Origin: Pareuzebyella sediminis | GTDB taxonomy: Bacteria; Bacteroidota; Bacteroidia; Flavobacteriales; Flavobacteriaceae | Assembly: GCF_008367235.1 (NCBI RefSeq) | Contig: NZ_VTZS01000005.1 | Location: 326,163 to 390,162 of the forward strand | Direction of reading: 5' to 3' | Length of the DNA: 64,000 nucleotides | In this document: positions 25,669 through 33,784 of the stretch, one piece after another | Numbering within the stretch: the stretch's first letter is position 1 | How the letters are laid out: the number at the start of each line of letters is the position of its first letter | The notes under the pieces: generated by a model | The model's database searches: none | What the model was told of the DNA's origin: nothing | Seen by the model: the letters and a program-made list of their open reading frames with translations, nothing else | Translations under genes and position numbers: made by a program

Positions 25669-26829
25669 ATGTACTTCACGGAAGAACATCATCTTTTCAG
25701 GGAAAGTCTAAAGATATTTTTACAAAAGGAAGTAGTTCCGCATATTGAGAAGTGGGAGGAAACCGGAACTATTGAACGTTTTATTTGGAAAAAGTTTGCC
25801 GAAATGGGTTATTTTGGTCTGGCAACCCCAGAGGCCTACGGCGGGTTGGGCCTTGATTTGTTCTACACGGTCATCTTTCTCGAAGAGTTGCAAAAAATCA
25901 ATTCAGGTGGCTTTGCAGCAGCAATGTGGGCCCACACCTATCTCGCAATGACCCACTTGAATGAGAATGCCAACAACGAACAGAAAGAATTGTATTTGAC
26001 GCCCAGTGTAGCGGGTGACAAAATAGGTTGCCTAGGTGTTTCGGAGCCTTTCGGAGGAAGTGATGTAGCAGGAATGCGTTCAACGGCCGTTAGACAGGGT
26101 GATGACTATATTATAAACGGCTCTAAGACATTTATCACCAATGGGGTTTATGGGGACTATATTATTTTAGCGGCCAAGACCGATCCTGAAGCGGGCAATA
26201 AAGGGATTAGTATTTTTATCGTTGATCTTGATAGTGAAGGGGTTTCGGCCACCAAGCTCAATAAATTAGGTTGGCGTGCTTCAGATACGGCGGAACTTGC
26301 TTTTGACAATGTAAAAGTGCCTTCTTCGAACCTTTTGGGTAAAGAGGGTGATGGTTGGGGCTTTATTATGGAGGCTTTTGCATTAGAAAGACTCATAATG
26401 GGCGTGAACGCCCACGCACGGGCCGAATTTGCGCTCGACTACGCCATGCAGTACATGGCAGAGCGTGAAACTTTTGGTAAACCTATCAACCAGTATCAAG
26501 CATTAAGGCACAGACTCGTGGATTTACACGCTGATATTGATCTCTGCAAAAGCTATAATTACGCTACGGTCTATAAGATGGAGCAAGGGAATTACGCAGT
26601 TCGTGAGGCCTCAATCGCCAAATTGAAATCGACACAAATGGCCGATGAAGTCATCTATAATTGCCTGCAGTTTTTAGGGGGATACGGGTATATTGAGGAG
26701 TACCCGATGGCTCGAATGCTCCGAGATAGCCGACTGGGGCCAATAGGAGGAGGTACTTCGGAAATACTCCGGGAGATAATCGCGAAAATCGTAATCGACA
26801 AGAAAGATTACCGGGCTACAAAAGGGTAA
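25669..26829 (+). CDS. Acyl-CoA dehydrogenase
   Basis: A 386-residue FAD enzyme that makes the trans-2,3 double bond in acyl-CoA. The start at 25669 (MYFTEEHHLFRESLKIFLQ) is preferred over the ATG nine nt upstream. Motifs: LGVSEPFGGSDVAGMRSTA for the acyl-CoA/FAD site, DYIINGSKTFITNG, KLGWRASDTAELAFDNVKVP, and the C-terminal QFLGGYGYIEEYPMARMLRDSRLGPIGGGTSEI. Full length and intact. The chain-length preference cannot be told. There is no adjacent electron-transfer flavoprotein gene. Confidence 0.94.
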   Translation: MYFTEEHHLFRESLKIFLQKEVVPHIEKWEETGTIERFIWKKFAEMGYFGLATPEAYGGLGLDLFYTVIFLEELQKINSGGFAAAMWAHTYLAMTHLNENANNEQKELYLTPSVAGDKIGCLGVSEPFGGSDVAGMRSTAVRQGDDYIINGSKTFITNGVYGDYIILAAKTDPEAGNKGISIFIVDLDSEGVSATKLNKLGWRASDTAELAFDNVKVPSSNLLGKEGDGWGFIMEAFALERLIMGVNAHARAEFALDYAMQYMAERETFGKPINQYQALRHRLVDLHADIDLCKSYNYATVYKMEQGNYAVREASIAKLKSTQMADEVIYNCLQFLGGYGYIEEYPMARMLRDSRLGPIGGGTSEILREIIAKIVIDKKDYRATKG

Positions 26830-26973
26830 ACTCATAATTTCAGGATGAACTTGGTAAAAAATAGTCCCATGGTAGTAACGGGGACGCATTATTAGTTTAA
26901 GGTAAAGGTAAACTTTAGATGCTTCTTTTATAATTTTTTTGTTTCTAGTAATGCAGTTTTCATTTATTCATTT

Positions 26974-26981
26974 TATATTTG
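26974..26981 (+). promoter_or_regulatory. Promoter -7 element of rpsU
   Basis: TATATTTG, followed by GCACCC, 34 nt before the rpsU start codon. There is no TTG box at standard distance. Confidence 0.55.
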
Positions 26982-27015
26982 CACCCTTAATCACAAAGAA
27001 AGGAGGTTGTAGCCA

Positions 27016-27210
27016 ATGTTAATAATACCAGTAAAAGAAGGAGAGAACATCGATAGAGCGCTAAAGCGTTTTAAGAGAAAATTCGATAAAACGGGCACGA
27101 TGCGCAGACTGCGTCAACGTCAACAATTTACAAAACCCTCCGTAGAGCGCAGGGCTCAAATACAAAAGGCGCAGTATATACAAGGTCTTCGGGATAAGGA
27201 AGAAATCTAA
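27016..27210 (+). CDS. rpsU: 30S ribosomal protein S21
   Basis: A 64-residue basic protein. MLIIPVKEGENIDRALKRFKRKFDKTGTMRRLRQRQQFTKPSVERR is the S21 signature of Bacteroidota, where this protein is found near the 16S rRNA 3' end on the 30S subunit. An AGGAGG-like run sits 11-16 nt before the start, at about 27000-27005. This is a rare strong Shine-Dalgarno sequence for this lineage, and it is notable because S21 gates access to the anti-Shine-Dalgarno in Flavobacteriia. Confidence 0.97.
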   Translation: MLIIPVKEGENIDRALKRFKRKFDKTGTMRRLRQRQQFTKPSVERRAQIQKAQYIQGLRDKEEI

Positions 27211-27242
27211 TTTAGAAGCCTTTTAGCCATTAATAAGACTAT

Positions 27243-27275
27243 AAATCCCGTCATGAAATGACGGGATTTTTTTTG
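27243..27275 (+). terminator. Terminator of rpsU
   Basis: AAATCCCGTCAT (27243-27254) pairs perfectly over 12 bases with ATGACGGGATTT (27258-27269) around GAA, then a T-run to 27274. Confidence 0.92.
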
Positions 27276-27403
27276 TGTTATATAGGTTCCGAAGAAGTAG
27301 ATTGTTGTTTTTGATGCCCGTATTTTGCCGTAGAAACTAGCTCTGCTTCATTAAGCATCCTACCTTTGAAAGAGCGCAGATAAAACTTTAGTACCTTAGT
27401 GCT

Positions 27404-28294
27404 ATGGACTTGACATCTTTTTTATCATATCTCTCCCTCGAAAAAAATTATTCCCCGCACACCATATCCGCTTACAGATCCGACCTAGAGTATTTTGTTC
27501 TTTTTTGTACCGATTTTCACAATGTATCGGATATAGATACGATAGATTACGTTTTAATCCGTGATTGGATTGTTCACCTGGTCAATGCACAGGTTTCTAA
27601 TCGTTCGATAAATCGCAAGATAGCCTCATTGAAAGCGTACTATCGATTTTTACAACATATCGGTAGAATAAAGGCAAACCCTTTAGCAAAACACAAGGCT
27701 TTGAAGACCTCTAAAAAGTTGGAGGTGCCATTTTCGGAATCTGAAATGGAAGCCGTCTTATCACAAATTGAATTTACCGAAGATTTCGAAGGGTGTCGTG
27801 ATCGACTCATTATAGAATTACTTTACACCACAGGTATGCGAAGGGCGGAACTGATCAATTTAAAGATGAGTAATGTCGATATATCGGCTAACATTGTAAA
27901 GGTGTTGGGGAAAAGAAACAAAGAGCGGTTTATTCCTCTCTTACCTTCTACAAAAGCGCTGTTTTTAGACTATTTTGATCAAAGGAATGCTTTGGAGACC
28001 GTGAACGATAAAGCGTATATATTTCTGTTAAAATCAGGGGATAAAATATATGAAAACCTTGTGTATCGATTAATTAATAAGTACTTTAGTGAGGTGTCGT
28101 TTAAGGTAAAAAAAAGTCCCCACATCTTGAGGCACACCTTTGCGACCCATCTGCTGAACAAAGGAGCGGATTTGAATTCCGTGAAGGAGCTATTGGGTCA
28201 TTCGAGTTTGGCATCTACGCAAGTATATACACATAATAGCATCGCCGAACTAAAAAAAGTGCACAAGAAGGCGCACCCAAGAAGCAAAAAATAA
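27404..28294 (+). CDS. xerC: Tyrosine recombinase of the XerC/XerD type
   Basis: A 296-residue site-specific recombinase with the usual SAM-like N-terminal domain (FLSYLSLEKNYSPHTISAYRSDLEYF) and a C-terminal catalytic domain. Active-site residues: Arg in YTTGMRRAELINL, His-x-x-Arg in HILRHTFATHLL, His in LLGHSS and the nucleophile Tyr in STQVYTHNS. Length is that of housekeeping Xer proteins, which resolve chromosome dimers. It stands with rpsU and the hibernation factor, a housekeeping setting with no phage or integron genes nearby. XerC versus XerD cannot be decided from this view. Confidence 0.92.
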   Translation: MDLTSFLSYLSLEKNYSPHTISAYRSDLEYFVLFCTDFHNVSDIDTIDYVLIRDWIVHLVNAQVSNRSINRKIASLKAYYRFLQHIGRIKANPLAKHKALKTSKKLEVPFSESEMEAVLSQIEFTEDFEGCRDRLIIELLYTTGMRRAELINLKMSNVDISANIVKVLGKRNKERFIPLLPSTKALFLDYFDQRNALETVNDKAYIFLLKSGDKIYENLVYRLINKYFSEVSFKVKKSPHILRHTFATHLLNKGADLNSVKELLGHSSLASTQVYTHNSIAELKKVHKKAHPRSKK

Positions 28295-28332
28295 TCTGGG
28301 GCATCTCATTGTTTAATTTAAAACATCAACCT

Positions 28333-28635
28333 ATGAAAGTAAACGTGCAATCGGTCAACTTTAATGCCGACAGAAAGCTTATTGATTTCTTGCAGAACAG
28401 AATGGATAAATTGGAAACATTTTACGATAAAGTAATTAGTTCCGATGTCTACCTAAAGGTGGAGAACACAAGTTCGAAAGAAAACAAAATTGTCGAAATT
28501 GTTCTTAATGTGCCCGGGGATAAGTTTATGGTGAAAAAACAATGTAAAACTTTTGAGGAGGCCATTGATTCTTCTTGCAATTCTTTGGAAAGAAAGCTGA
28601 TCAAACGAAAGGAGAAATTGCGTGTTCAGGCCTAA
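28333..28635 (+). CDS. hpf: Ribosome hibernation promoting factor (short form)
   Basis: A 100-residue HPF/RaiA-type protein that binds the 30S decoding centre and silences ribosomes in stationary phase. The start at 28333 (MKVNVQSVNFNADRKLIDFL) fits the family. The body holds LETFYDKVISSDVYLKVENTSSKENKIVEIVLNVPGD, FVKKQCKTFEEAIDSSCNSLERKLIKRKEK. It is a short-form protein without the C-terminal dimerisation domain. It lies 38 nt after xerC. Confidence 0.9.
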   Translation: MKVNVQSVNFNADRKLIDFLQNRMDKLETFYDKVISSDVYLKVENTSSKENKIVEIVLNVPGDKFMVKKQCKTFEEAIDSSCNSLERKLIKRKEKLRVQA

Positions 28636-28678
28636 TGAAAATTTTGTAAAATTTATTTTGATTAAACAAATAAATCTA

Positions 28679-28686
28679 TACATTTG
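28679..28686 (+). promoter_or_regulatory. Promoter of the tRNA-tuf cluster
   Basis: TACATTTG fits TAnnTTTG, with a TTTTG box 18 nt upstream (ending 28660). The transcript would start near 28693, inside the hairpin at 28688-28709. Confidence 0.6.
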
Positions 28687-28687
28687 C

Positions 28688-28714
28688 AGTCCGTTAGAAA
28701 TAGCGGACTTTTTT
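28688..28714 (+). terminator. Terminator of hpf, overlapping the downstream promoter
   Basis: AGTCCGTTA (28688-28696) pairs with TAGCGGACT (28701-28709) around GAAA (nine pairs, one G-U), followed by a six-T run. Transcripts from upstream would end here. A transcript starting at about 28693 would lack half the stem and pass. Confidence 0.75.
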
Positions 28715-28736
28715 ATGCATAAAAAAGGGGTAAAAG

Positions 28737-28810
28737 GCCGATGTAGCTCAGCTGGCTAGAGCACGTGATTTGTAATCTCGGGGTCGTGGGTTCGAGTCCC
28801 TCCATCGGCT
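28737..28810 (+). tRNA. tRNA-Thr (anticodon TGT)
   Basis: A 74-nt cloverleaf with a seven-pair acceptor stem (GCCGATG/CATCGGC), a D arm AGCTC...GAGC, an anticodon loop TTTGTAA and a T arm GTGGGTTCGAGTCCC. CCA is not encoded. First of four tRNA genes before tuf. Confidence 0.95.
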
Positions 28811-28835
28811 CGGAAGTTCTTTAAAATATAAGGCT

Positions 28836-28917
<82 letters not shown>

Positions 28918-29033
28918 CAAAGGAATGCGCAAGATAGATTTTGTGTAAAAGTCTTCCGGCGTATAAAAATATTGAAACCAACGATTCCGAAAGTGGTATT
29001 CAGAAAATGAATATGATTAGGAATGTTAAAAAT

Positions 29034-29106
29034 GCGGGAGTAGCTCAGTTGGTAGAGCGTCAGCCTTCCAAGCTGAATGTCGCCGGTTCGAACCCGGTCT
29101 CCCGCT
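29034..29106 (+). tRNA. tRNA-Gly (anticodon TCC)
   Basis: A 73-nt cloverleaf with acceptor GCGGGAG/CTCCCGC, an anticodon loop CTTCCAA and a T arm GCCGGTTCGAACCCGGT. Confidence 0.95.
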
Positions 29107-29173
29107 CAAGACCAAGGTAATGTTTGAAGGTTCGTGACCTGAAACTTTAAGCCTTGAACCTGAAACCCAAAAG

Positions 29174-29245
29174 GCCGACGTAGCTCAGGGGTAGAGCGTT
29201 TCCTTGGTAAGGAAGAGGTCACGGGTTCAATTCCCGTCGTTGGCT
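29174..29245 (+). tRNA. tRNA-Thr (anticodon GGT)
   Basis: A 72-nt cloverleaf with acceptor GCCGACG/CGTTGGC (one G-T pair), an anticodon loop TTGGTAA and a T arm ACGGGTTCAATTCCCGT. It is the second Thr tRNA of the cluster and sits 58 nt before tuf. Confidence 0.95.
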
Positions 29246-29303
29246 CATTTTTAAGGCATTATTTGTACACTAATATATAACTAAGATTAAAATTCATTAA
29301 AAA

Positions 29304-30491
29304 ATGGCAAAGGAAACTTTTGATCGTTCCAAACCGCACTTAAATATAGGTACTATTGGACACGTAGATCACGGTAAAACAACATTGACAGCTGCTATCA
29401 CCGAAGTGTTGTCAAACGCAGGATTGTCTGAAAAGAGAAGCTTCGATTCAATCGATAACGCTCCCGAGGAAAAAGAAAGAGGTATTACAATCAATACTTC
29501 ACACGTTGAATATCAGACTGCCAATCGACACTATGCACACGTTGACTGTCCTGGTCACGCCGATTATGTGAAGAACATGGTTACCGGTGCCGCTCAGATG
29601 GATGGCGCAATTTTGGTGGTTGCGGCTACGGATGGTCCAATGCCACAGACTCGTGAGCATATCCTTTTAGGTCGTCAGGTAGGTATTCCTAGAATCGTTG
29701 TTTTCTTGAACAAAGTAGACATGGTCGATGACGAAGAGCTTTTGGAATTGGTGGAAATGGAAGTGCGTGAATTGCTTTCTTTTTATGAATATGACGGGGA
29801 CAACGGACCTGTAATTTCTGGTTCTGCGCTAGGGGCGTTGAACGGGGAACAAAAATGGGTTGACACTGTAATGGAGTTGATGGATGCTGTGGATAGCTGG
29901 ATCGAATTGCCTGCAAGGGATGTCGATAAAGATTTCTTGATGCCCGTAGAAGATGTATTTACCATTACTGGTCGTGGAACGGTGGCTACCGGTCGTATTG
30001 AAACTGGTATCGCAAACACAGGTGATGCCGTTGAAATCATCGGTATGGGTGCCGAAAAATTGACCTCTACGATTACAGGGGTTGAAATGTTCCGTAAAAT
30101 CTTGGATAGAGGTGAAGCTGGTGATAACGTAGGTATCTTGTTGAGAGGTATTGAAAAAACTCAAATTAGCAGGGGTATGGTAATCTGTAAACCAGGCTCT
30201 GTTAAGCCACACGCCAAGTTTGAGGCAGAGGTATATATTCTTAAAAAAGAAGAGGGTGGTCGTCACACACCATTTCATAATAACTATCGTCCTCAGTTCT
30301 ATGTAAGAACAACAGACGTTACAGGTAACATTAGCCTTCCTAGTGGAGTTGAGATGGTAATGCCTGGTGATAACTTGACTATTACTGTTGAGCTGATTCA
30401 GCCTATCGCATTGAGCGTTGGTCTTCGTTTCGCTATCCGTGAGGGAGGTAGAACCGTTGGTGCTGGTCAGGTTACCAAGATTCTAGATTAA
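29304..30491 (+). CDS. tuf: Elongation factor Tu
   Basis: A 395-residue GTPase that delivers aminoacyl-tRNA to the ribosome. G1 is GHVDHGKT (residues 18-25), G3 is [12 protein letters not shown] and G4 is NKVDMVD; the C-terminal beta-barrels are intact ([33 protein letters not shown]). Codon use is the biased set of a highly expressed gene. It is flanked by tRNA genes on both sides, the tRNA-tuf-tRNA-Trp-secE-nusG order known from many bacteria. Confidence 0.99.
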   Translation: MAKETFDRSKPHLNIGTIGHVDHGKTTLTAAITEVLSNAGLSEKRSFDSIDNAPEEKERGITINTSHVEYQTANRHYAHVDCPGHADYVKNMVTGAAQMDGAILVVAATDGPMPQTREHILLGRQVGIPRIVVFLNKVDMVDDEELLELVEMEVRELLSFYEYDGDNGPVISGSALGALNGEQKWVDTVMELMDAVDSWIELPARDVDKDFLMPVEDVFTITGRGTVATGRIETGIANTGDAVEIIGMGAEKLTSTITGVEMFRKILDRGEAGDNVGILLRGIEKTQISRGMVICKPGSVKPHAKFEAEVYILKKEEGGRHTPFHNNYRPQFYVRTTDVTGNISLPSGVEMVMPGDNLTITVELIQPIALSVGLRFAIREGGRTVGAGQVTKILD

Positions 30492-30513
30492 TTTATCGGA
30501 TAACATAATGTAT

Positions 30514-30549
30514 TTAAGGGTGTTCCGCTAATGTGTGGAACACCTTTAA
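30514..30549 (+). terminator. Stem-loop between tuf and tRNA-Trp
   Basis: TTAAGGGTGTTCC (30514-30526) pairs with GGAACACCTTTAA (30537-30549) over 13 pairs with one G-T. No good T-run follows, so it may be a weak terminator or an RNA-processing hairpin rather than a full stop. Confidence 0.5.
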
Positions 30550-30561
30550 ATGCAATTATAA

Positions 30562-30634
30562 ACGGGTGTAGCTCAGTTGGTAGAGCACTGGTCTCCAAAA
30601 CCAGGTGTCGGGAGTTCGAGTCTCTCCTCCCGTG
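30562..30634 (+). tRNA. tRNA-Trp (anticodon CCA)
   Basis: A 73-nt cloverleaf with acceptor ACGGGTG/CTCCCGT (one T-T mismatch), an anticodon loop CTCCAAA and a T arm GGGAGTTCGAGTCTCTC. It lies between tuf and secE. By sequence it may be the tRNA that links to the trp attenuator at 17.4 kb. Confidence 0.95.
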
Positions 30635-30701
30635 CTGAATAGAATGGTACCATATCAGTAGATGAGTATCGCTGCCTAAGTATCTAAATTGTAATAGAGT
30701 T

Positions 30702-30890
30702 ATGTTGACATACATTAAAGAATCTTTTGAGGAACTTCGTAACAATGTGACTTTGCCTTCACGAGCGGAATCATCAAACCTTATGGTTATTGTGGCCGTA
30801 TTTTCCATTTTATTCGCTTTAGCGACATGGGGTGTAGATACTGCATTGAGTGAATTGGTTCAATTGTATTTCAACAACATTTTAAACTAA
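30702..30890 (+). CDS. secE: Preprotein translocase subunit SecE
   Basis: A 62-residue protein: an amphipathic N-terminal helix (YIKESFEELRNNVTLPSRAESSNLMVIV) then one transmembrane helix (FSILFALATWGVDTALSEL). This is the short one-helix SecE that clamps SecY. Its place between tRNA-Trp and nusG is the conserved one. It ends 9 nt before nusG. Confidence 0.93.
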   Translation: MLTYIKESFEELRNNVTLPSRAESSNLMVIVAVFSILFALATWGVDTALSELVQLYFNNILN

Positions 30891-30899
30891 GCGTTAGCT

Positions 30900-31451
30900 A
30901 TGTCAGAAGTATTGGATAAAAAATGGTATGTGGTTAGAGCAGTCAGTGGCCAAGAGAATAAAATCAAAGGGTACATTGAGAGCGAAGTCGAGCGCCATGG
31001 TTTTTCTGACTACTTAGAGGACGTGTTAGTGCCTACTGAAAAGGTTATTCAAATTCGCAACGGAAAAAAAATTAGTAAAGAACGGGTTTATTTTCCGGGC
31101 TATATTATGATTAAGGCGAATTTAGGAGGTGAGATGATCCACATCATACGATCTATTACAAACGTAATAGGTTTTTTAGGCGAAACAAAGGGAGGGGATC
31201 CCGTGCCACTTCGAAAGTCAGAGGTGAATAGAATGCTTGGAAAAGCTGATGAATTGGCTGTTAATACGGATAGTGTCGCCATTCCGTTTACCCACGGCGA
31301 GACCGTAAAGGTAATCGACGGGCCCTTTAATGGGTTTAATGGTACCGTAGAGAAAATAAACGAAGAGAAGCGTAAACTTGAGGTCATGGTGAAGATTTTC
31401 GGAAGAAAAACACCTTTGGAACTCAGTTATATGCAAGTTGAAAAAGTATAA
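30900..31451 (+). CDS. nusG: Transcription antitermination factor NusG
   Basis: A 183-residue protein: NGN domain (KKWYVVRAVSGQENKIKGYIE-type start, VYFPGYIMIKANLGGEMIHIIRSITNVIGFL) and a C-terminal KOW domain (GETVKVIDGPFNGFNGTVEKINEEKRKLEVMVKIFGRKTPLEL). It binds RNA polymerase and controls pausing and coupling to translation. Length is normal. Confidence 0.97.
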   Translation: MSEVLDKKWYVVRAVSGQENKIKGYIESEVERHGFSDYLEDVLVPTEKVIQIRNGKKISKERVYFPGYIMIKANLGGEMIHIIRSITNVIGFLGETKGGDPVPLRKSEVNRMLGKADELAVNTDSVAIPFTHGETVKVIDGPFNGFNGTVEKINEEKRKLEVMVKIFGRKTPLELSYMQVEKV

Positions 31452-31517
31452 TACAAATGTTACATATATAAGTTGTGTTGCTTCCACATAAATACAACTT
31501 CAATTTAATTCTAAACA

Positions 31518-31955
31518 ATGGCAAAAGAAATAGGTAAAGTAGTTAAACTACAAGTTAGGGGAGGTGCTGCGAATCCATCGCCACCGGTTGGACCCGCCTT
31601 AGGTGCTGCCGGAGTTAACATCATGGAGTTCTGTAAGCAGTTCAACGCTAGAACACAGGACAAACCAGGCAAAGTATTGCCAGTTGTTATCACCGTCTAC
31701 AAAGACAAGTCGTTCGACTTTGTCGTGAAAACACCGCCGGCGGCAGTTCAATTGTTGGAAGCAGCTAAGATTAAAAAAGGATCTGGCGAACCTAACCGGG
31801 TAAAATCAGGTAACGTTACTTGGGATCAAATTAAGGCAATTGCCGAAGATAAAATGGTAGACCTAAATGCCTTTACAATCGAATCAGCGATGAGTATGGT
31901 TGCGGGTACGGCAAGGTCTATGGGTCTTAAAGTCGCAGGTAAACGACCTTTTTAA
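31518..31955 (+). CDS. rplK: 50S ribosomal protein L11
   Basis: A 145-residue protein of the GTPase-associated centre. [35 protein letters not shown] is the conserved N-terminal domain with the thiopeptide-site prolines; [12 protein letters not shown] closes the rRNA-binding domain. It is in the conserved nusG-rplK-rplA order. Confidence 0.98.
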   Translation: MAKEIGKVVKLQVRGGAANPSPPVGPALGAAGVNIMEFCKQFNARTQDKPGKVLPVVITVYKDKSFDFVVKTPPAAVQLLEAAKIKKGSGEPNRVKSGNVTWDQIKAIAEDKMVDLNAFTIESAMSMVAGTARSMGLKVAGKRPF

Positions 31956-31975
31956 AATCTTAAAAAGCAATTTAA

Positions 31976-32665
31976 ATGGCAAAGTTAACAAAGAAACAAA
32001 AAGAGGCCCTTGCCAAAATCGATAAGGATAAACTTTATTCGGTGGATGAGGGTGCTGCTTTGATCAAGGAAATAACCAATACAAAGTTCGATGCATCGGT
32101 AGATTTGGCTATTCGTTTAGGGGTTGACCCTAGAAAGGCCAATCAAATGGTACGTGGTGTCGTGACCCTACCCCACGGTACGGGAAAAGATGTAAAGGTT
32201 TTGGCTTTGGTTACTCCAGACAAGGAAGCGGAAGCAACGGAAGCAGGAGCCGATTTCGTCGGATTGGATGAATATTTGGATAAAATTAAAGGAGGGTGGA
32301 CCGATGTCGATGTCATTATCACAATGCCGAGCGTCATGGGTAAATTAGGTCCTTTGGGTCGTATTTTAGGTCCTCGTGGTCTTATGCCCAATCCTAAGAC
32401 AGGCACTGTTACTATGGATGTCGCTAAAGCGGTGTCTGATGTAAAGGCCGGTAAGATTGATTTCAAGGTAGACAAAACAGGTATAGTACACGCAGCAGTG
32501 GGGAAAGCATCTTTTTCTGCCGATAAGATTGCGGAGAACGCCAAAGAGCTTTTAGATACCTTGATTAAAATGAAGCCAGCCGCCGCTAAAGGGGTTTACA
32601 TGAGAAGCATTTTTATGTCAAGTACGATGAGTCCTAGTGTTCAATTGGATCCAAAGTCGGTTTAA
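31976..32665 (+). CDS. rplA: 50S ribosomal protein L1
   Basis: A 229-residue L1-stalk protein. [34 protein letters not shown] and [25 protein letters not shown] are family marks. In E. coli L1 represses its own operon through a 5' site; I could not identify an equivalent here. It follows rplK by 20 nt. Confidence 0.98.
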   Translation: MAKLTKKQKEALAKIDKDKLYSVDEGAALIKEITNTKFDASVDLAIRLGVDPRKANQMVRGVVTLPHGTGKDVKVLALVTPDKEAEATEAGADFVGLDEYLDKIKGGWTDVDVIITMPSVMGKLGPLGRILGPRGLMPNPKTGTVTMDVAKAVSDVKAGKIDFKVDKTGIVHAAVGKASFSADKIAENAKELLDTLIKMKPAAAKGVYMRSIFMSSTMSPSVQLDPKSV

Positions 32666-32692
32666 CCTAACTGGTAGATCAAAATTAAGAGT

Positions 32693-33208
32693 ATGACAAG
32701 AGAAGAAAAAGCAAACGTAATACAAGATTTGACTGCGCAGTTGGCCGATAGCCCTACCATTTATTTGGCAGATATCTCCGGCTTGAATGCGGCTCAGACT
32801 TCTGATTTAAGAAGAGCGTGTTTCAAGGCCAATGTGAAATTGGCCGTAGTCAAGAATACCTTGCTTGCAAAAGCAATGGAAGCTTCTGAAAAAGAGTTCG
32901 GCGAACTTCCTGAAGTATTGAAGGGAAATACTTCATTGATGATTTCCGAGGTCGGTAACGCTCCTGCAAAATTGATTAAAAATTTCAGGAAAAAATCAAA
33001 CCGACCCCTGTTGAAGGGTGCTTTCGTAGAAGAAGCAATTTATATTGGTGATGAAAATCTTGATAAACTGGTCAGTATCAAATCCAAAGAGGAGATGATC
33101 GGAGAGATTATCGGATTACTACAGTCTCCTGCCAAAAATGTGATCTCCGGTCTGAAATCCGGTGGCGGCAAATTAGCAGGGATTCTGAAGACATTATCAG
33201 AAAAATAA
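32693..33208 (+). CDS. rplJ: 50S ribosomal protein L10
   Basis: A 171-residue protein that anchors L7/L12 dimers on 23S rRNA. IYLADISGLNAAQTSDLRRACFKANVKLAVVKNTLLAKAM is the N-terminal domain. The C-terminal helix (LKSGGGKLAGILKTLSEK) would bind L12. It is 27 nt after rplA. Confidence 0.97.
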   Translation: MTREEKANVIQDLTAQLADSPTIYLADISGLNAAQTSDLRRACFKANVKLAVVKNTLLAKAMEASEKEFGELPEVLKGNTSLMISEVGNAPAKLIKNFRKKSNRPLLKGAFVEEAIYIGDENLDKLVSIKSKEEMIGEIIGLLQSPAKNVISGLKSGGGKLAGILKTLSEK

Positions 33209-33259
33209 GTACGCACTATAAACTAAGTATATTTTAAAATTTTATTAAACGATAGAAAA

Positions 33260-33640
33260 ATGGCAGATTTAAAAGAATTCGCAGAACAGTTGGTAAACTT
33301 GACCGTTAAAGAGGTGAACGAGTTGGCCGATATATTAAAAGATGAGTATGGCATCGAGCCTGCAGCCGCAGCAGTAGCAGTAGCCGCTGGTGGTGGAGCA
33401 GCAGAAGGTGGTGAAGCCGCTGAAGAGCAGTCTGAGTTCGATGTAATATTGAAAGCTCCAGGAGGTTCTAAATTGGCAGTGGTTAAATTGGTTAAAGAGT
33501 TGACCGGTCTTGGATTGAAAGATGCCAAAGACATCGTCGATAGCGCACCAAAAGCCGTTAAGGAAGGTGTTTCTAAAGACGAAGCTGAAGGAATCAAAAA
33601 ATCATTGGAAGAAGCAGGAGCGGAAGTTGAGCTTAAATAA
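33260..33640 (+). CDS. rplL: 50S ribosomal protein L7/L12
   Basis: A 126-residue protein: N-terminal dimerisation helices ([34 protein letters not shown]), an Ala/Gly-rich hinge ([22 protein letters not shown]) and a C-terminal factor-binding domain ([45 protein letters not shown]). Length is normal. Confidence 0.98.
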   Translation: MADLKEFAEQLVNLTVKEVNELADILKDEYGIEPAAAAVAVAAGGGAAEGGEAAEEQSEFDVILKAPGGSKLAVVKLVKELTGLGLKDAKDIVDSAPKAVKEGVSKDEAEGIKKSLEEAGAEVELK

Positions 33641-33661
33641 TAGCAGCAGCAATAGCACTTT

Positions 33662-33709
33662 GGTTTAGGTCTTTTTTCACCCTTGGTGAAGCTAGACCTA
33701 AGCCTTTTT
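33662..33709 (+). terminator. Hairpin between rplL and rpoB
   Basis: GGTTTAGGTCT (33662-33672) pairs with AGACCTAAGCC (33694-33704), 11 pairs with one G-T, with an inner CACC/GGTG pair. A five-T run follows. It resembles the partial terminator known between rplL and rpoB in E. coli, which lets part of the transcription into rpoBC. Confidence 0.75.
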
Positions 33710-33784
33710 ATAGTAGTAGGATTTTGGCATATGTTGAAGTATGCAACCCAAATTTAGTATTCACGTTCAAAATACTGTCCATAG

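Noticed and set aside
27404..28294. Xer-type recombinase as an integron or mobile-element integrase
   Set aside because: Housekeeping neighbours, normal Xer length and no attachment-site repeats or cargo genes.
30488..30808. Minus-strand 106-residue frame over tRNA-Trp and secE
   Set aside because: It runs antisense through a tRNA and a clear secE gene and shows no family.
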